Assembly (NCBI RefSeq): GCF_004015185.1
Contig: NZ_CP025746.1
Location: forward strand, 6,031,776-6,095,775
DNA from: Clostridium manihotivorum
Lineage (GTDB): Bacteria; Bacillota; Clostridia; Clostridiales; Clostridiaceae
DNA length: 64,000 nucleotides
Reading direction: 5' to 3'
In this document: positions 42,901 to 50,848 of the stretch, piece by piece
Layout of the letters: each line of letters starts with the position of its first letter
How positions within the stretch are numbered: the stretch's first letter is position 1
Notes under the pieces: generated by a model
Told to the model about the DNA's origin: nothing
What the model saw: the letters and a program-made list of their open reading frames with translations, nothing else
Databases searched by the model: none
Translations under genes and position numbers: made by a program

Positions 42901-43549
42901 TAGAATCTTTTTTCTCAATATAATGAACATCATTTGTGGCTACAAGAGGCAAATCCAGCTCCTTAGCTAACTCAATGTTCATATCATTAACTTTTCTCTC
43001 ATCATCAGTACCATGATACTGAATCTCCAGATAAAATCCATCTTTAAAGGTCTCTTTATAAAATAAAGCAGCATTTTTAGCTTTTTCTTTATTTCCATTT
43101 AGTAAATTTGATTGCACCTCTCCACCGAGACATGCACTTAAGGCTATCAAACCTTCACTATGATTCTTTAAAAACTCATGGTCTGTTCTCGGCTTATAGT
43201 AAAAACCTTCCGTAGAAGCTTTTGATACTATCTTCATTAGATTTTCATAGCCTTTTTCATTCTTTACAAGAAGAACAAGATGATAAGTTTTATTATCCGA
43301 ATCAACATTCTTTATGTGCATAGACTTAGGTACCACATAGACTTCACAGCCTAAAATTGGCTTTATGCCAGCATTTTTTGCAGCTTTATAAAAATCAACA
43401 CATCCATACATTACTCCATGGTCTGTAATAGCTATACTGTCCATACCAAGGTCTTTAGCCTTTGATATTACCTTATCTATCTTTCCAGAACCATCTAGTA
43501 AACTATATCCTGTATGAAGATGAAGATGAGTAAACTTCTTATCACTCAA
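39959..43549 (-). CDS. dnaE: DNA polymerase III alpha subunit, DnaE type
   Basis: 1196 residues, TTG start at 43549 with GGAGGGGCG upstream. PHP domain (FTHLHLHTGYSLLDG, ITDHGVMYG), the polymerase catalytic PDIDSDFCYERR, GPGRGSGAGSLVAY, the HhH region and a C-terminal OB-fold (VVIGGIIAEVSRKV, IMAFLKLEDLSG). This is the DnaE form without an internal exonuclease, which works with PolC in Firmicutes. The length and domain order are normal. The TTG start may limit translation. Confidence 0.97.
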   Translation of the reverse strand: MSDKKFTHLHLHTGYSLLDGSGKIDKVISKAKDLGMDSIAITDHGVMYGCVDFYKAAKNAGIKPILGCEVYVVPKSMHIKNVDSDNKTYHLVLLVKNEKGYENLMKIVSKASTEGFYYKPRTDHEFLKNHSEGLIALSACLGGEVQSNLLNGNKEKAKNAALFYKETFKDGFYLEIQYHGTDDERKVNDMNIELAKELDLPLVATNDVHYIEKKDSRSHDVLLCIQTGKTVDEENRMRYPSDQFYLKSAEEMWNMFSYVPEALENTQKIADMCNFEYEFHTSKLPKFPLPEGTDPFEYMREVCFKGLIERYEVFKNFLHKDFDLDKIIEFGETNDEAKLYIDRLNYELSVINQMGYVDYFLIVWDFIKYSNDNGIPTGPGRGSGAGSLVAYTLGITKIDSIKYSLLFERFLNPERISMPDIDSDFCYERRQEVIDYVVEKYGMDNVSQIITFGTMAARGCIRDVGRAMNYSYSEVDKIAKMIPPNMQGVTITIDKALELNPELKSEYDNDARVKELIDVSRELEGLPRHSSTHAAGVVIASRPLVEYVPLQKNEDNVVTQFDMVTLEELGLLKMDFLGLRTLTVMKDAVDMVKQNRGIDIDLDKLDFDDKEVYRMLGEGKTVGVFQLESAGMTSFMKELKPDSLEDIIAGISLYRPGPMAEIPRYIENKKNPDKITYLTPHLEPILKVTYGCLVYQEQVMEIVRKLGGYSMGRSDLVRRAMSKKKHKVMEEERKNFIYGIVDENGDIEVPGCLRNGISEEIGNKIFDSMMDFASYAFNKSHAAAYAVVGFQTAYLMKYYPVEYIAAMLNSVMGINEKVAYYINFAESLGIQVLPPDINESYSKFTVKGDTIRFGLAAIKNVGMNVVESVVSSRREKGHFKSLIDFANKVDLSTINKRATESLIKAGAFDCFKIFRSRLLAVYERVLDSIGNQRKRNIDGQISLFGNEDNSVLDTPTIKYPEIKEFDKKYLLAMEKEMTGLYITGHPLDEYAQSLKLQTTIRIEKILLSHSQVLEDEALGDSIDSGLMTSASVYDGERVVIGGIIAEVSRKVTRNNTIMAFLKLEDLSGIIEVIVFPKTLEKVNALIKEDSLVVVRGRVSIKEDELPKLICEEIQPLEKLNSSKIYIRVQDNEKARAVNKLLKTILEPFKGETPIYIFSEKERQNFRLSKDLWVSLDGDIIATLSGYFGDENIKVVD

Positions 43550-43741
43550 TACGCCCCTCCTCCTTCTGTTAATCTATATCTATCTTAAGTTAACTTAAAC
43601 CTTTCTATAAGTTCCTATATTTGTACACTTCATATTAAAATTTATATTTTAAAACTATCCTATCATAAGCCATATGTGCTTTAAAAACAATTCTCACATC
43701 GAGATGCTACATCTTCAAATAACAAATCTAATTTATATTTA

Positions 43742-44695
43742 TTATAACTCTTCTTGCCTATCATGTACATAATTAGCGGCCTGCCTAAATTTGTTAGCAG
43801 CCTCTTCTGGAGAGGTTACATTTATGAAAACCTGAGTACTCATCTCAAAGCCTGCAAAGAAACCTTCTCTAGGAAATATATCAATGTAAAAATGACTTAA
43901 TGAATCATTATTTTTCTCGATATAATAACATATGTTAAGAGCTATATCCCCTAAACTATGAAAAATCATAGAAAACACCTTTGCCATTAAGTCTGATAAC
44001 CTAGTTATATTTTCAGAATTAAAAACGTCCTCTATAGAGCTTGAATGTTTTCTCCACGCTATTCTTATTTGATTCTGAACATAAGAACCATAAGGTGAAT
44101 AGACTATATAATGTTCATTATCAAATATTACTCTCTCCTTAAAAGAAAGCTCTGAATTGATTTCCTCACAAACCAAACAACCTGAACTTTTTGAAGTTCT
44201 GCTAGTAGGGGTAAAATTGAGAGCTATTATCTGAGAATGAGGATGTTCTATAGATGCACCTCCTTTAACTCCGTAGTTTTTAAAAATCTGTATAAACGCC
44301 ATATCCTTGTCTTCAAAACATTTCTCTACGGTATATTTATAAGCTGTAAATATATCTCTCCACTTTTCAACATCGTATTGATATAACTTTGTGTTATGCT
44401 CTAGTGTCTCAATAACAACATAATGATAGCCTTTAATACTTTCTCCATCTTCCACTATTGTCGGATATTTGTTTTTCACTACCCTTACTTTCCAGTGATC
44501 TTTTCCTGTCCTATATATTTCAATAGGAGTTTCTTCCTCATTACCCTTGCAGAAAGGACATTTAATGTCATGTACAGGCATATCAGTGTCTGAAGATATT
44601 CTAAGCTTATGATTACTGTGAATAGGTCTATTGCTCCTATTGGTAGCTATTATTACTTGTCTTCCTGTTAATTTATCTACTCTAATCTCATTCAT
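43742..44695 (-). CDS. GalT/HIT-superfamily nucleotidyltransferase-like protein
   Basis: 317 residues from ATG 44695 (AAAGGAG upstream; a longer reading is weaker). Contains a CPFCKGNEEETP zinc motif and a second CLVCEEI. The GalT active-site pattern is EHPHSQIIAL (His-x-His-x-Gln), and there is a C-terminal HFYIDIFPRE. This resembles galactose-1-phosphate uridylyltransferases and the DUF4931 group. Without galK/galE neighbours, the substrate could be another sugar phosphate or ADP-type nucleotide. The nucleotidyl-transfer role is family knowledge. Confidence 0.8.
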   Translation of the reverse strand: MNEIRVDKLTGRQVIIATNRSNRPIHSNHKLRISSDTDMPVHDIKCPFCKGNEEETPIEIYRTGKDHWKVRVVKNKYPTIVEDGESIKGYHYVVIETLEHNTKLYQYDVEKWRDIFTAYKYTVEKCFEDKDMAFIQIFKNYGVKGGASIEHPHSQIIALNFTPTSRTSKSSGCLVCEEINSELSFKERVIFDNEHYIVYSPYGSYVQNQIRIAWRKHSSSIEDVFNSENITRLSDLMAKVFSMIFHSLGDIALNICYYIEKNNDSLSHFYIDIFPREGFFAGFEMSTQVFINVTSPEEAANKFRQAANYVHDRQEEL

Positions 44696-44886
44696 ACTTG
44701 GTAACTCCTTAATGTATAAACTATAGGTTATGTTTAATTTCAACATGATGCTTTAACATAACCAAACAATATTAAGCTTTATTAATAAAGTCTATCTTTC
44801 TTCAACTTCCTATATTGAGATTATTGACTAATATGCTTCAAAAATGTACTAAAGTATTTTTCTTTGGTAAACTTTTTGTGCAACTG

Positions 44887-44935
44887 GCTTTTCTTTTCTG
44901 AATATATGTGAAAAAATCCTGTTAGATAAGTAAAA
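44887..44935. repeat. Diverged relative of the 146-base repeat
   Basis: GGCTTTTCTTTTCTGAATAT and the following TGTGAAAAAATCCTG resemble the first ~45 bases of the unit at 35178 (TTTTCTGAACGTATGTGAAG). It lies in the 403-base gap between the GalT-like start and the whiA stop. Nothing else distinct is seen in that gap. Confidence 0.45.
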
Positions 44936-45098
44936 ATAGGATTAAATACAAGAATTTGATTTTCTTATACTTAACCCTAATGCTATTCTTCACTTAATGA
45001 TAAAATCTACATACACATCTATATTCAATAATATTACTTGAATTAATCTCATTTAAGCATCTGGCTATTAATAGCACATAAATGCTTTAACAGCACCT

Positions 45099-46049
45099 TT
45101 AAATCTGTCCTGATCTTATTTCGTCTGCGATTTTTTCAATCTTCCTAAGTCTGTGATTTATTCCCGACTTACCTACTGGAGGATCTAGCATCTCACCTAA
45201 TTCCTTTAAAGATTCATCAGGATATGACAATCTGAGCTCTGCAACTTCTCTCAGGTTTTTAGGCAATCTTGCAAGTCCTATTTGCCTTTGTATAAGCTTT
45301 ATACTTTCAACCTGTCTTACAGCGGCATTTACAGTTTTACTTAAGTTGGCAGTTTCACAATTTACAAGCCTATTTACGTTATTTCTCATTTCCTTCATTA
45401 TTCTTATATTTTCTAGTTCTAATAGCGAAGAATGAGCCCCTATAACATTTAATAAATCTACTATTTGTTCGCCTTCTTTAATATAAACAATATAACTATT
45501 CTTCCTTTGTATCACTTTTGAATTAAGTGCAAAGGTATTTATAACATCTCTTAGATCTTCTGCATATTCTAAGGAATGGGTGACCAACTCTAGATGGTAA
45601 TTTTTCTCTGGATTGCTTATGCTTCCACCACCGATAAAGGCGCCTCTTACATAAGCCCTTCTTTTTTCCTCATCTGACACTATGTCTTGATCAATCCTAT
45701 AATCTAAGGTGGTGATACCTTCTACTTCTCTCAATATTCCTGTATCTCTAAGAAGGTCCTTAACACCCATTTCCTCTGTTATAAGAACCATATAAATATT
45801 ATTCTTCTTCAATGAGTTACTTCTCTTTACCATAAGCCTAGAATGTATATTAAAATGATCCTTTAATAAAGTAAAAACTAACCTAGCACAGGCAGGATTT
45901 TCTGTGGTTATCTTAAAGCTAATCTGTCTTCCACTAAAAGCTAAGGTTCCACTAACCTTCATTATTGCAGAAATTTCTGCCAATGCCTCATTTTTATTCA
46001 AATCAGTATATCTGCATATTTCTCCTTTAACTTTTGACGAAAATGACAT
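45099..46049 (-). CDS. whiA: WhiA, DNA-binding protein
   Basis: 316 residues. The N-terminal LAGLIDADG-like domain includes YVRGAFIGGGSISNPEKNYHLE. The C-terminal HTH has LRYPDESLKELGE-type residues (LSYPDESLKELGEMLDPPVGKSGINHRLRK, seen in parts). In Firmicutes it influences cell division and chromosome segregation. It is the last gene of the rapZ-yvcK-whiA cluster, 16 bases after yvcK. Confidence 0.95.
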   Translation of the reverse strand: MSFSSKVKGEICRYTDLNKNEALAEISAIMKVSGTLAFSGRQISFKITTENPACARLVFTLLKDHFNIHSRLMVKRSNSLKKNNIYMVLITEEMGVKDLLRDTGILREVEGITTLDYRIDQDIVSDEEKRRAYVRGAFIGGGSISNPEKNYHLELVTHSLEYAEDLRDVINTFALNSKVIQRKNSYIVYIKEGEQIVDLLNVIGAHSSLLELENIRIMKEMRNNVNRLVNCETANLSKTVNAAVRQVESIKLIQRQIGLARLPKNLREVAELRLSYPDESLKELGEMLDPPVGKSGINHRLRKIEKIADEIRSGQI

Positions 46050-46065
46050 AAATACCCCTTCCTTG

Positions 46066-47388
46066 CTACTTTTCCTTTAGTCTTTGTGATAAGTACATAT
46101 ATTCTAATATCTTTTTTCTATCATATAAAAGCTTTTTCTCCATAACTGTTTGCATTATTACTTCGGCCAATCTCTCAGAGTTATGTCTTACTAGCCCTTT
46201 ATTTATGTTTACAAGATTAGCCTTTACCACCTCTATGCCCATCCTTTGAAGTTCTGGCAAGTCTATGTCAACAATCTCTGAGCCATCTTCCATATATCTT
46301 TTCTTAAGTTCATCAGATATATTGTCCACATTAGCTATTACACAATCAACAATCTCTTTACCACAATAATCATTTAATATCTTAATGTGATCAGATACTT
46401 TAAAGCCATCTGTTTCTCCAGGCTGTGTCATTATATTTGATACATAAATCTTAAAAGCTTTACTTTTTCTTACTGAATTAGTTATTTCTTTTACCAACAT
46501 ATTAGGTATAACACTTGTATATAAGCTTCCTGGTCCTAAAACTATGGCATCAGCCTCTCTTATTGCATCTATAGCATCATCTAAAGGCTTTGCATCTTCT
46601 GGGATTATGGATAACTTCTTTATTCTAGTTTTACTCTCATAGGCTATCTCAGGAATCATAGACTCTCCCTCAATGATTTGCCCATCGGCCAATTCAGCTT
46701 TTAACTTCATATTTTCCAAGGTAACAGGTAATACTTTTCCAGTAACAGCAAGAACTGAACTCATCTTTTGAACTGCATCTTCAAAGTTGTCAGAGATACC
46801 GTCCATAGCTGCTAAAAATAAATTGCCAAAGCTTTGATTCTTAAGTCTTCCATCTTTAAATCTATATTGAAGTAGGTCTTCCATAAGAGGCTCCGTATCT
46901 GCAAGAGATAATATACAGTTTCTTATATCACCTGGTGGCAGTATACCAAGGTCCTCTCTTAAGTCTCCAGAACCGCCTCCATCATCTGCAACAGTTACTA
47001 TAGCCGTAATATTAGAGGTATAATACTTTAAACCTCTAAGCATGGTAGACAGCCCTGTTCCACCACCTATTACAACTATTTTAGGACCTTTAACTAAAAG
47101 TCTCTTTTCATATATAAGATTTTCTATCTTCTCATTATCGAAGGAAACTTTTATATATCCCTTATTCATTAGGGCTATCACTGCCTTGATTCCCTCAGTA
47201 ACGGATACATAAATTATGAAAATTCCTGTTATATTTAAAAATATAAAGAAAACCATGTAAGGTGTATTATAAACCTTATGTTGAACCAATTCGTTAAGGC
47301 CAAAAGCTATAAACAAGATACCTAGTATAGCATATAAAATCCACCTTTTAAGTTTTATACCTGGTTTTAGCCAGTCTATAAGTCTCAT
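46066..47388 (-). CDS. yvcK: YvcK-type UDP-sugar-binding regulator (gluconeogenesis factor)
   Basis: 440 residues. Two N-terminal membrane segments (WILYAILGILFIAFGLNEL and YMVFFIFLNITGIFIIYVSV) precede the CofD-like domain. Motifs: VVIGGGTGLSTMLRGLK, VADDGGGSGDLRE, GNLFLAA, DAIVLGPGSLYTSVIPN and YVSNIMTQPGET. The family binds UDP-GlcNAc-type ligands and influences cell-wall precursor flow. The membrane extension is typical of clostridial versions. It overlaps the rapZ end by 4 bases. Confidence 0.94.
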   Translation of the reverse strand: MRLIDWLKPGIKLKRWILYAILGILFIAFGLNELVQHKVYNTPYMVFFIFLNITGIFIIYVSVTEGIKAVIALMNKGYIKVSFDNEKIENLIYEKRLLVKGPKIVVIGGGTGLSTMLRGLKYYTSNITAIVTVADDGGGSGDLREDLGILPPGDIRNCILSLADTEPLMEDLLQYRFKDGRLKNQSFGNLFLAAMDGISDNFEDAVQKMSSVLAVTGKVLPVTLENMKLKAELADGQIIEGESMIPEIAYESKTRIKKLSIIPEDAKPLDDAIDAIREADAIVLGPGSLYTSVIPNMLVKEITNSVRKSKAFKIYVSNIMTQPGETDGFKVSDHIKILNDYCGKEIVDCVIANVDNISDELKKRYMEDGSEIVDIDLPELQRMGIEVVKANLVNINKGLVRHNSERLAEVIMQTVMEKKLLYDRKKILEYMYLSQRLKEK

Positions 47389-48269
47389 AGCTTTTTAGCT
47401 CCTCTATTAACATCTTCGTTGACGTCTCTATGCTCAATTGTAGCCTTGAATCCACTGCTATTTAAATCCTCACATATTGCATTTGCTATGGCTACAGATC
47501 TATGTCTTCCGCCAGTGCAGCCTATAGATACTATAAGCTGTCTTTTACCTTCCTTTGCGTAGTTAGGTATTAAAAACTTCAACATGTCATCTATCTTATC
47601 CATAAACTTCTTAGTTTCTTCTTTTTCCAAAACATATTTTTTTACAGGCTCATCATTTCCTGAAAAAGGTTTAAGCTCTGGTATATAGAATGGATTAGGC
47701 AAAAATCTTACATCAAATACCAAATCAGAATCCATAGGTATTCCATATTTAAATCCAAAAGACACAACAGTGATTGTTAATGGTCTTTCGGTTGTTGAGC
47801 CACTTCCATATAGTAAGTTAAGTTTTTCTCTCAAGTCTCTTATTGCATATTTAGAAGTATCTATTATATTATCAGCTCTATCTTTTATCTCTCTAAGTTT
47901 TTTTCTCTCTTCCTCAATACCGTTTATAACCCTTCCGTCTGGAGCAAGTGGATGACTTCTTCTAGACTCTTTGAATCTTTTTACAAGCACCTCATCTGAC
48001 GCTTCAAGGAACAGTATTTCATACTTTAGTTGATTTTCCTTCAAAGAATGCAGAGTTTCGAATAAATCTTCGAAAAAGATCCCACCTCTTATATCCATTA
48101 CTAATGCTATTTTATCGATTTTCCCATCACTTTGCTGACACGCCTCTGCAAACTTACATATAAGCTTTGGAGGTAAATTATCTACGCAAAAGTATCCCAA
48201 ATCTTCTAAACTTCTTGTGGTTTCTGTCTTACCGGCTCCAGAAAGACCAGTTACTATCACAAATCTCAT
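47385..48269 (-). CDS. rapZ: RapZ/YvcJ nucleotide-binding protein
   Basis: 294 residues from ATG 48269 (AAGGAGGAT upstream). Walker A GLSGAGKTETTRSLEDLGY, then YFCVDNLPPKLI, KRFKESRRSHPLAP and the C-terminal signature IGCTGGRHRSVAIAN. RapZ controls GlmS expression through small RNAs in enterobacteria; the Firmicute YvcJ is a nucleotide-binding NTPase with a partly understood role. It opens the three-gene cluster. Confidence 0.95.
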   Translation of the reverse strand: MRFVIVTGLSGAGKTETTRSLEDLGYFCVDNLPPKLICKFAEACQQSDGKIDKIALVMDIRGGIFFEDLFETLHSLKENQLKYEILFLEASDEVLVKRFKESRRSHPLAPDGRVINGIEEERKKLREIKDRADNIIDTSKYAIRDLREKLNLLYGSGSTTERPLTITVVSFGFKYGIPMDSDLVFDVRFLPNPFYIPELKPFSGNDEPVKKYVLEKEETKKFMDKIDDMLKFLIPNYAKEGKRQLIVSIGCTGGRHRSVAIANAICEDLNSSGFKATIEHRDVNEDVNRGAKKL

Positions 48270-48315
48270 AAATATCCTCCTTGCCACATCCTTAAGTATT
48301 TCATCTTTATACGTA

Positions 48316-48358
48316 TCACTTCATAATAAAATCTATATTTTCGGATTGAAGTGCTACA
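48316..48358. repeat. Dispersed hairpin repeat (ACTTCA type)
   Basis: CACTTCA and TGAAGTG arms enclose TAATAAAATCTATATTTTCG. It shares sequence with 34384-34472 (TTCATAATAAA) and 39728-39823. It lies upstream of rapZ, in the 456-base gap to aspS. Confidence 0.45.
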
Positions 48359-48570
48359 TCTTTATATACTCACTTTGAATAGTACATCATAAAATGCTAT
48401 ACGATTTTAAAAAGTAACTATTCTCACTTATGAGTAAAAATATTCTTACATTAAATTATATCACATAATGTAACTTTTATAGATATACAATTTTAAAGTT
48501 GCATTTATGCCTAAATAAAACCTTAAAATTATATACGTTTATGCTCACAATAGCATTTAAATTAATAGCA

Positions 48571-48613
48571 AGTTTTCAAAACTCTCTAGGAATCCTTGAG
48601 AGTTTTGAAAACT
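48571..48613. repeat. Perfect 16-base-arm hairpin after aspS
   Basis: AGTTTTCAAAACTCTC (48571-48586) and GAGAGTTTTGAAAACT (48598-48613) are perfect complements with an 11-base loop. There is no T-run directly behind it. A segment at 48655-48705 (minus strand) resembles the sequence between the two T-box units of aspS. The hairpin may be the aspS terminator or a processing site. Confidence 0.6.
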
Positions 48614-48725
48614 ATAATGCAGATTGAATTTGTATAATTTTATATTTTCCTACTAAAAAAAATAAGCTTTTTCATTATACTTTGTGAGAGCTTTAGTCTT
48701 CACGGTTGATTCCTATCCATTATAA

Positions 48726-50009
48726 TTAAGGTGTTAACCTTGTTCTATCTCTAGGAAATAAAGTTGCTTCTCTTATATTGTTTAGCTGTAATAGTTGAGC
48801 AGTTATTCTCTCTAACCCTATAGCTAATCCTCCATGGGGCGGCATTCCATACTTAAAAGATTCAAGATAAAAACCAAAATCCTCTGGATTTAATCCCTTA
48901 TACTTCATATTTTCCACAAGCTCAGAATATTCGTTTATCCTCTGACCACCTGTAGTTATTTCAACTCCCCTAAATAATAAGTCAAAACTTCTAGTTCCAA
49001 GCTCACCCTTAGGCATGGTATACATAGGTCTTTTACTTCTTGGATAATTAGTAATAAATATGAACTCAGAATCAAGCTCTTCTTTAGCATATTGGTATAT
49101 TTGCTTTTCACCCAATGGGTCTAGATCTCCAACAAGATCACTACGACAGTATTTAGCCTTCAATATTTCTATCGCCTCTTGCAAAGTAATTTGAGGTATA
49201 GCCTCTCTAATTTGTGGTATTATTATTCCAAGTTCTTCAAACTTACCCTTATACTCATTCTCTATCTTACAAAGTATAAACTTTAAAAGCTCTGTCTCAA
49301 GCTCAATTAGTTGCTGCTCATCTTCTATAAATCCCATTTCCAAATCCATGCTCACATACTCATTTATATGTCTTGAAGTATTATGCTCTTCAGCTCTATA
49401 AACATGGCCTATTTCAAAAACTCGTTCGTATCCAGCTGCCACCATCATCTGCTTATAGGTCTGTGGACTTTGCGCTAAATAAGCCTGTTTTTCAAAATAG
49501 TTAACTTTAAATAAAGCAGTGCCTCCCTCAGCACCTTCAGAAACTAGCTTTGGTGTGTATATCTGAGTAAAGCCCTCCTTTATCAAAAACTCGGAAAAGC
49601 CTTGAGATATAGCAGCTTGAATTTTAAATATAAAGTTATTATCTTCATTTCTCAAACTTAATACTCTATTATTAAGCTGCGTTTCCAAATTACTTTCCAT
49701 AGGGCTTTTATTTATAGTTATAGGTAGCTCATCTTTAACTAAGGTTATCACCTCAACCTTTTCTGCTTGAAGCTCAATATTACTGATTTTATTTTTTCCT
49801 TCAACTACATTGCCCCATATAGCTAATACAGATTCTAATTTTATACCTTGTATATCTAATTGGTTATTATCAACTACACATTGAACCATACCACTTCTAT
49901 CTCTTAAAACTAAAAAACTAACTTTACTCAAGCTTCTCACTTTATGAAGCCATCCAGTAATCTTTACCTTACTTCCACACTTAAGCTCATTTATTAATGT
50001 TCTTTCCAT
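48726..50009 (-). CDS. aspS: Aspartyl-tRNA synthetase, archaeal/non-discriminating type
   Basis: 427 residues from ATG 50009 (AAGGAGG upstream). The N-terminal OB-fold (VKITGWLHKVRSLSKVSFL) precedes the class II core. FEIGHVYRAEEHNTSRHINEY is motif 2 and GGLAIGLERITAQLL is motif 3. The length and RAEEHNTSRH pattern fit archaeal-type AspRS, often non-discriminating and used with GatCAB to make Asn-tRNA(Asn). A large T-box leader precedes it, which supports control by aspartate or asparagine tRNA charging. A second bacterial-type AspRS may be elsewhere. Confidence 0.9.
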   Translation of the reverse strand: MERTLINELKCGSKVKITGWLHKVRSLSKVSFLVLRDRSGMVQCVVDNNQLDIQGIKLESVLAIWGNVVEGKNKISNIELQAEKVEVITLVKDELPITINKSPMESNLETQLNNRVLSLRNEDNNFIFKIQAAISQGFSEFLIKEGFTQIYTPKLVSEGAEGGTALFKVNYFEKQAYLAQSPQTYKQMMVAAGYERVFEIGHVYRAEEHNTSRHINEYVSMDLEMGFIEDEQQLIELETELLKFILCKIENEYKGKFEELGIIIPQIREAIPQITLQEAIEILKAKYCRSDLVGDLDPLGEKQIYQYAKEELDSEFIFITNYPRSKRPMYTMPKGELGTRSFDLLFRGVEITTGGQRINEYSELVENMKYKGLNPEDFGFYLESFKYGMPPHGGLAIGLERITAQLLQLNNIREATLFPRDRTRLTP

Positions 50010-50198
50010 AACAAATTCCTCCTTAAACAATTAAATCTTTAGATATTGATATCAAAATGTTTAAACCTATAAATTTGTATATAACGTTATAAATCTCTAT
50101 ATAAACGGTGATCAGCCGTAGTTTTATATTTATTTAACAAAGCCTTTTCCAGTATACTTATAGATATTTAACTTCAAGCAAGTACCTATAAATAAAGT

Positions 50199-50230
50199 AA
50201 AAAACGCCCCTTGAGTAAACTCAAGGGGCG
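50199..50230 (-). terminator. T-box terminator of aspS, downstream unit
   Basis: On the minus strand CGCCCCTTGAG-TTTA-CTCAAGGGGCG is a perfect 11-base-pair stem followed by TTTTTT. It ends the second T-box unit and its upstream arm (CGCCCC) is the part that pairs with the T-box antiterminator. Confidence 0.95.
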
Positions 50231-50236
50231 AATATT

Positions 50237-50356
50237 GGTATCCAACTTCAACTATTAATTTATGCATACCCGATGATCCCCAGAAGCCGGGATCATCTAA
50301 TCCCCAGAAGCTGAGATCATCGAACATGTATAAATTAAGTTTTCGTAAAGGATACC
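50237..50356. repeat. Small inverted-repeat element (MITE-like), copy 2
   Basis: 120 bases between perfect terminal repeats GGTATCC (50237-50243) and GGATACC (50350-50356), flanked by TATT on both sides (50233-50236 and 50357-50360), as in a target duplication. It contains two tandem ATCCCCAGAAG-type units, of which copy 1 at 34279-34373 has one. The internal arms TTAATTTATGCAT and ATGTATAAATTAA make it fold on itself. Confidence 0.8.
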
Positions 50357-50569
50357 TATTATACGCGGTACCACCCTAATTGACTTTTTAGTAAATTAAG
50401 CTTCTGGCAGTGAAAATAATTTTTCTTTACTCTTCTACTATATATTCATTTAAGCCATCCAAACATATCTATTCATAGCTTTATCTAAAATATAATTTTC
50501 TACGAAAAAGAAATGCTTTCTCATCATACTTTTGGATGCTTTAGATTTTAAGAAGAATTGGTGAAAAAC

Positions 50570-50806
50570 AAAAAACTCCCTCCAATAAAGGAGCGAGCAT
50601 TACTCACGGTACCATCCTAATTAACCTTAAAAAGTTATCTTTACAATATAACGGTATTTACCCGGCTCAGCCTAATAGATAAATTATTTTTCAGCTTCGC
50701 ATCTCAGAGATGTCCTTCAAAGTAAATATAAATATGGGCTTCCACCGTCCCCAACTCGCTTCAATTTAAGTTTTTACTTTTACTTTTCTCTTCATTGATT
50801 TTATTT
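50570..50806 (-). promoter_or_regulatory. T-box leader of aspS, upstream unit
   Basis: Classic T-box on the minus strand. Stem I parts AGCGAGTTGGGGACGGTGG and AAGCCC, then GGACATCTCTGAG on the 3' side of the specifier loop; GAC there could be an Asp specifier, but this is uncertain. The T-box core AGGATGGTACCGTG (50618-50605) matches the consensus with two changes. The terminator CTCGCTCC-TTTATT-GGAGGGAG followed by TTTTTT ends it at 50570. Confidence 0.85.
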
Positions 50807-50812
50807 GTATAA

Positions 50813-50841
50813 ATTATACATCAATAATACAAATATGTAAA
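50813..50841 (-). promoter_or_regulatory. Promoter of the T-box leader and aspS
   Basis: TTTACA (minus strand, 50836-50841) and a perfect TATAAT (50813-50818) with a 17-base spacer. The start of transcription would lie near 50806, just before the upstream T-box unit. Confidence 0.8.
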
Positions 50842-50848
50842 CCTGTAT

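Larger units (their letters stand above)
50199..50569 (-). promoter_or_regulatory. T-box leader of aspS, downstream unit, split by an insertion
   Basis: The T-box core AGGGTGGTACCGCG (50377-50364 on the minus strand) is a perfect consensus match. The terminator at 50199-50230 pairs with it normally through CGCCCC. Between them lies the 120-base inverted-repeat element at 50237-50356, in what would be the antiterminator loop. A stem I with specifier is not obvious upstream, where 190 AT-rich bases contain AAGTATGATGAGAAAGC. Confidence 0.85.

Noticed and set aside
50130..50327. Minus-strand frame of 65 codons in the aspS leader
   Set aside because: It lies entirely on the T-box terminator and the inverted-repeat element, has a repeated sequence caused by the tandem repeat unit, and lacks a ribosome site.
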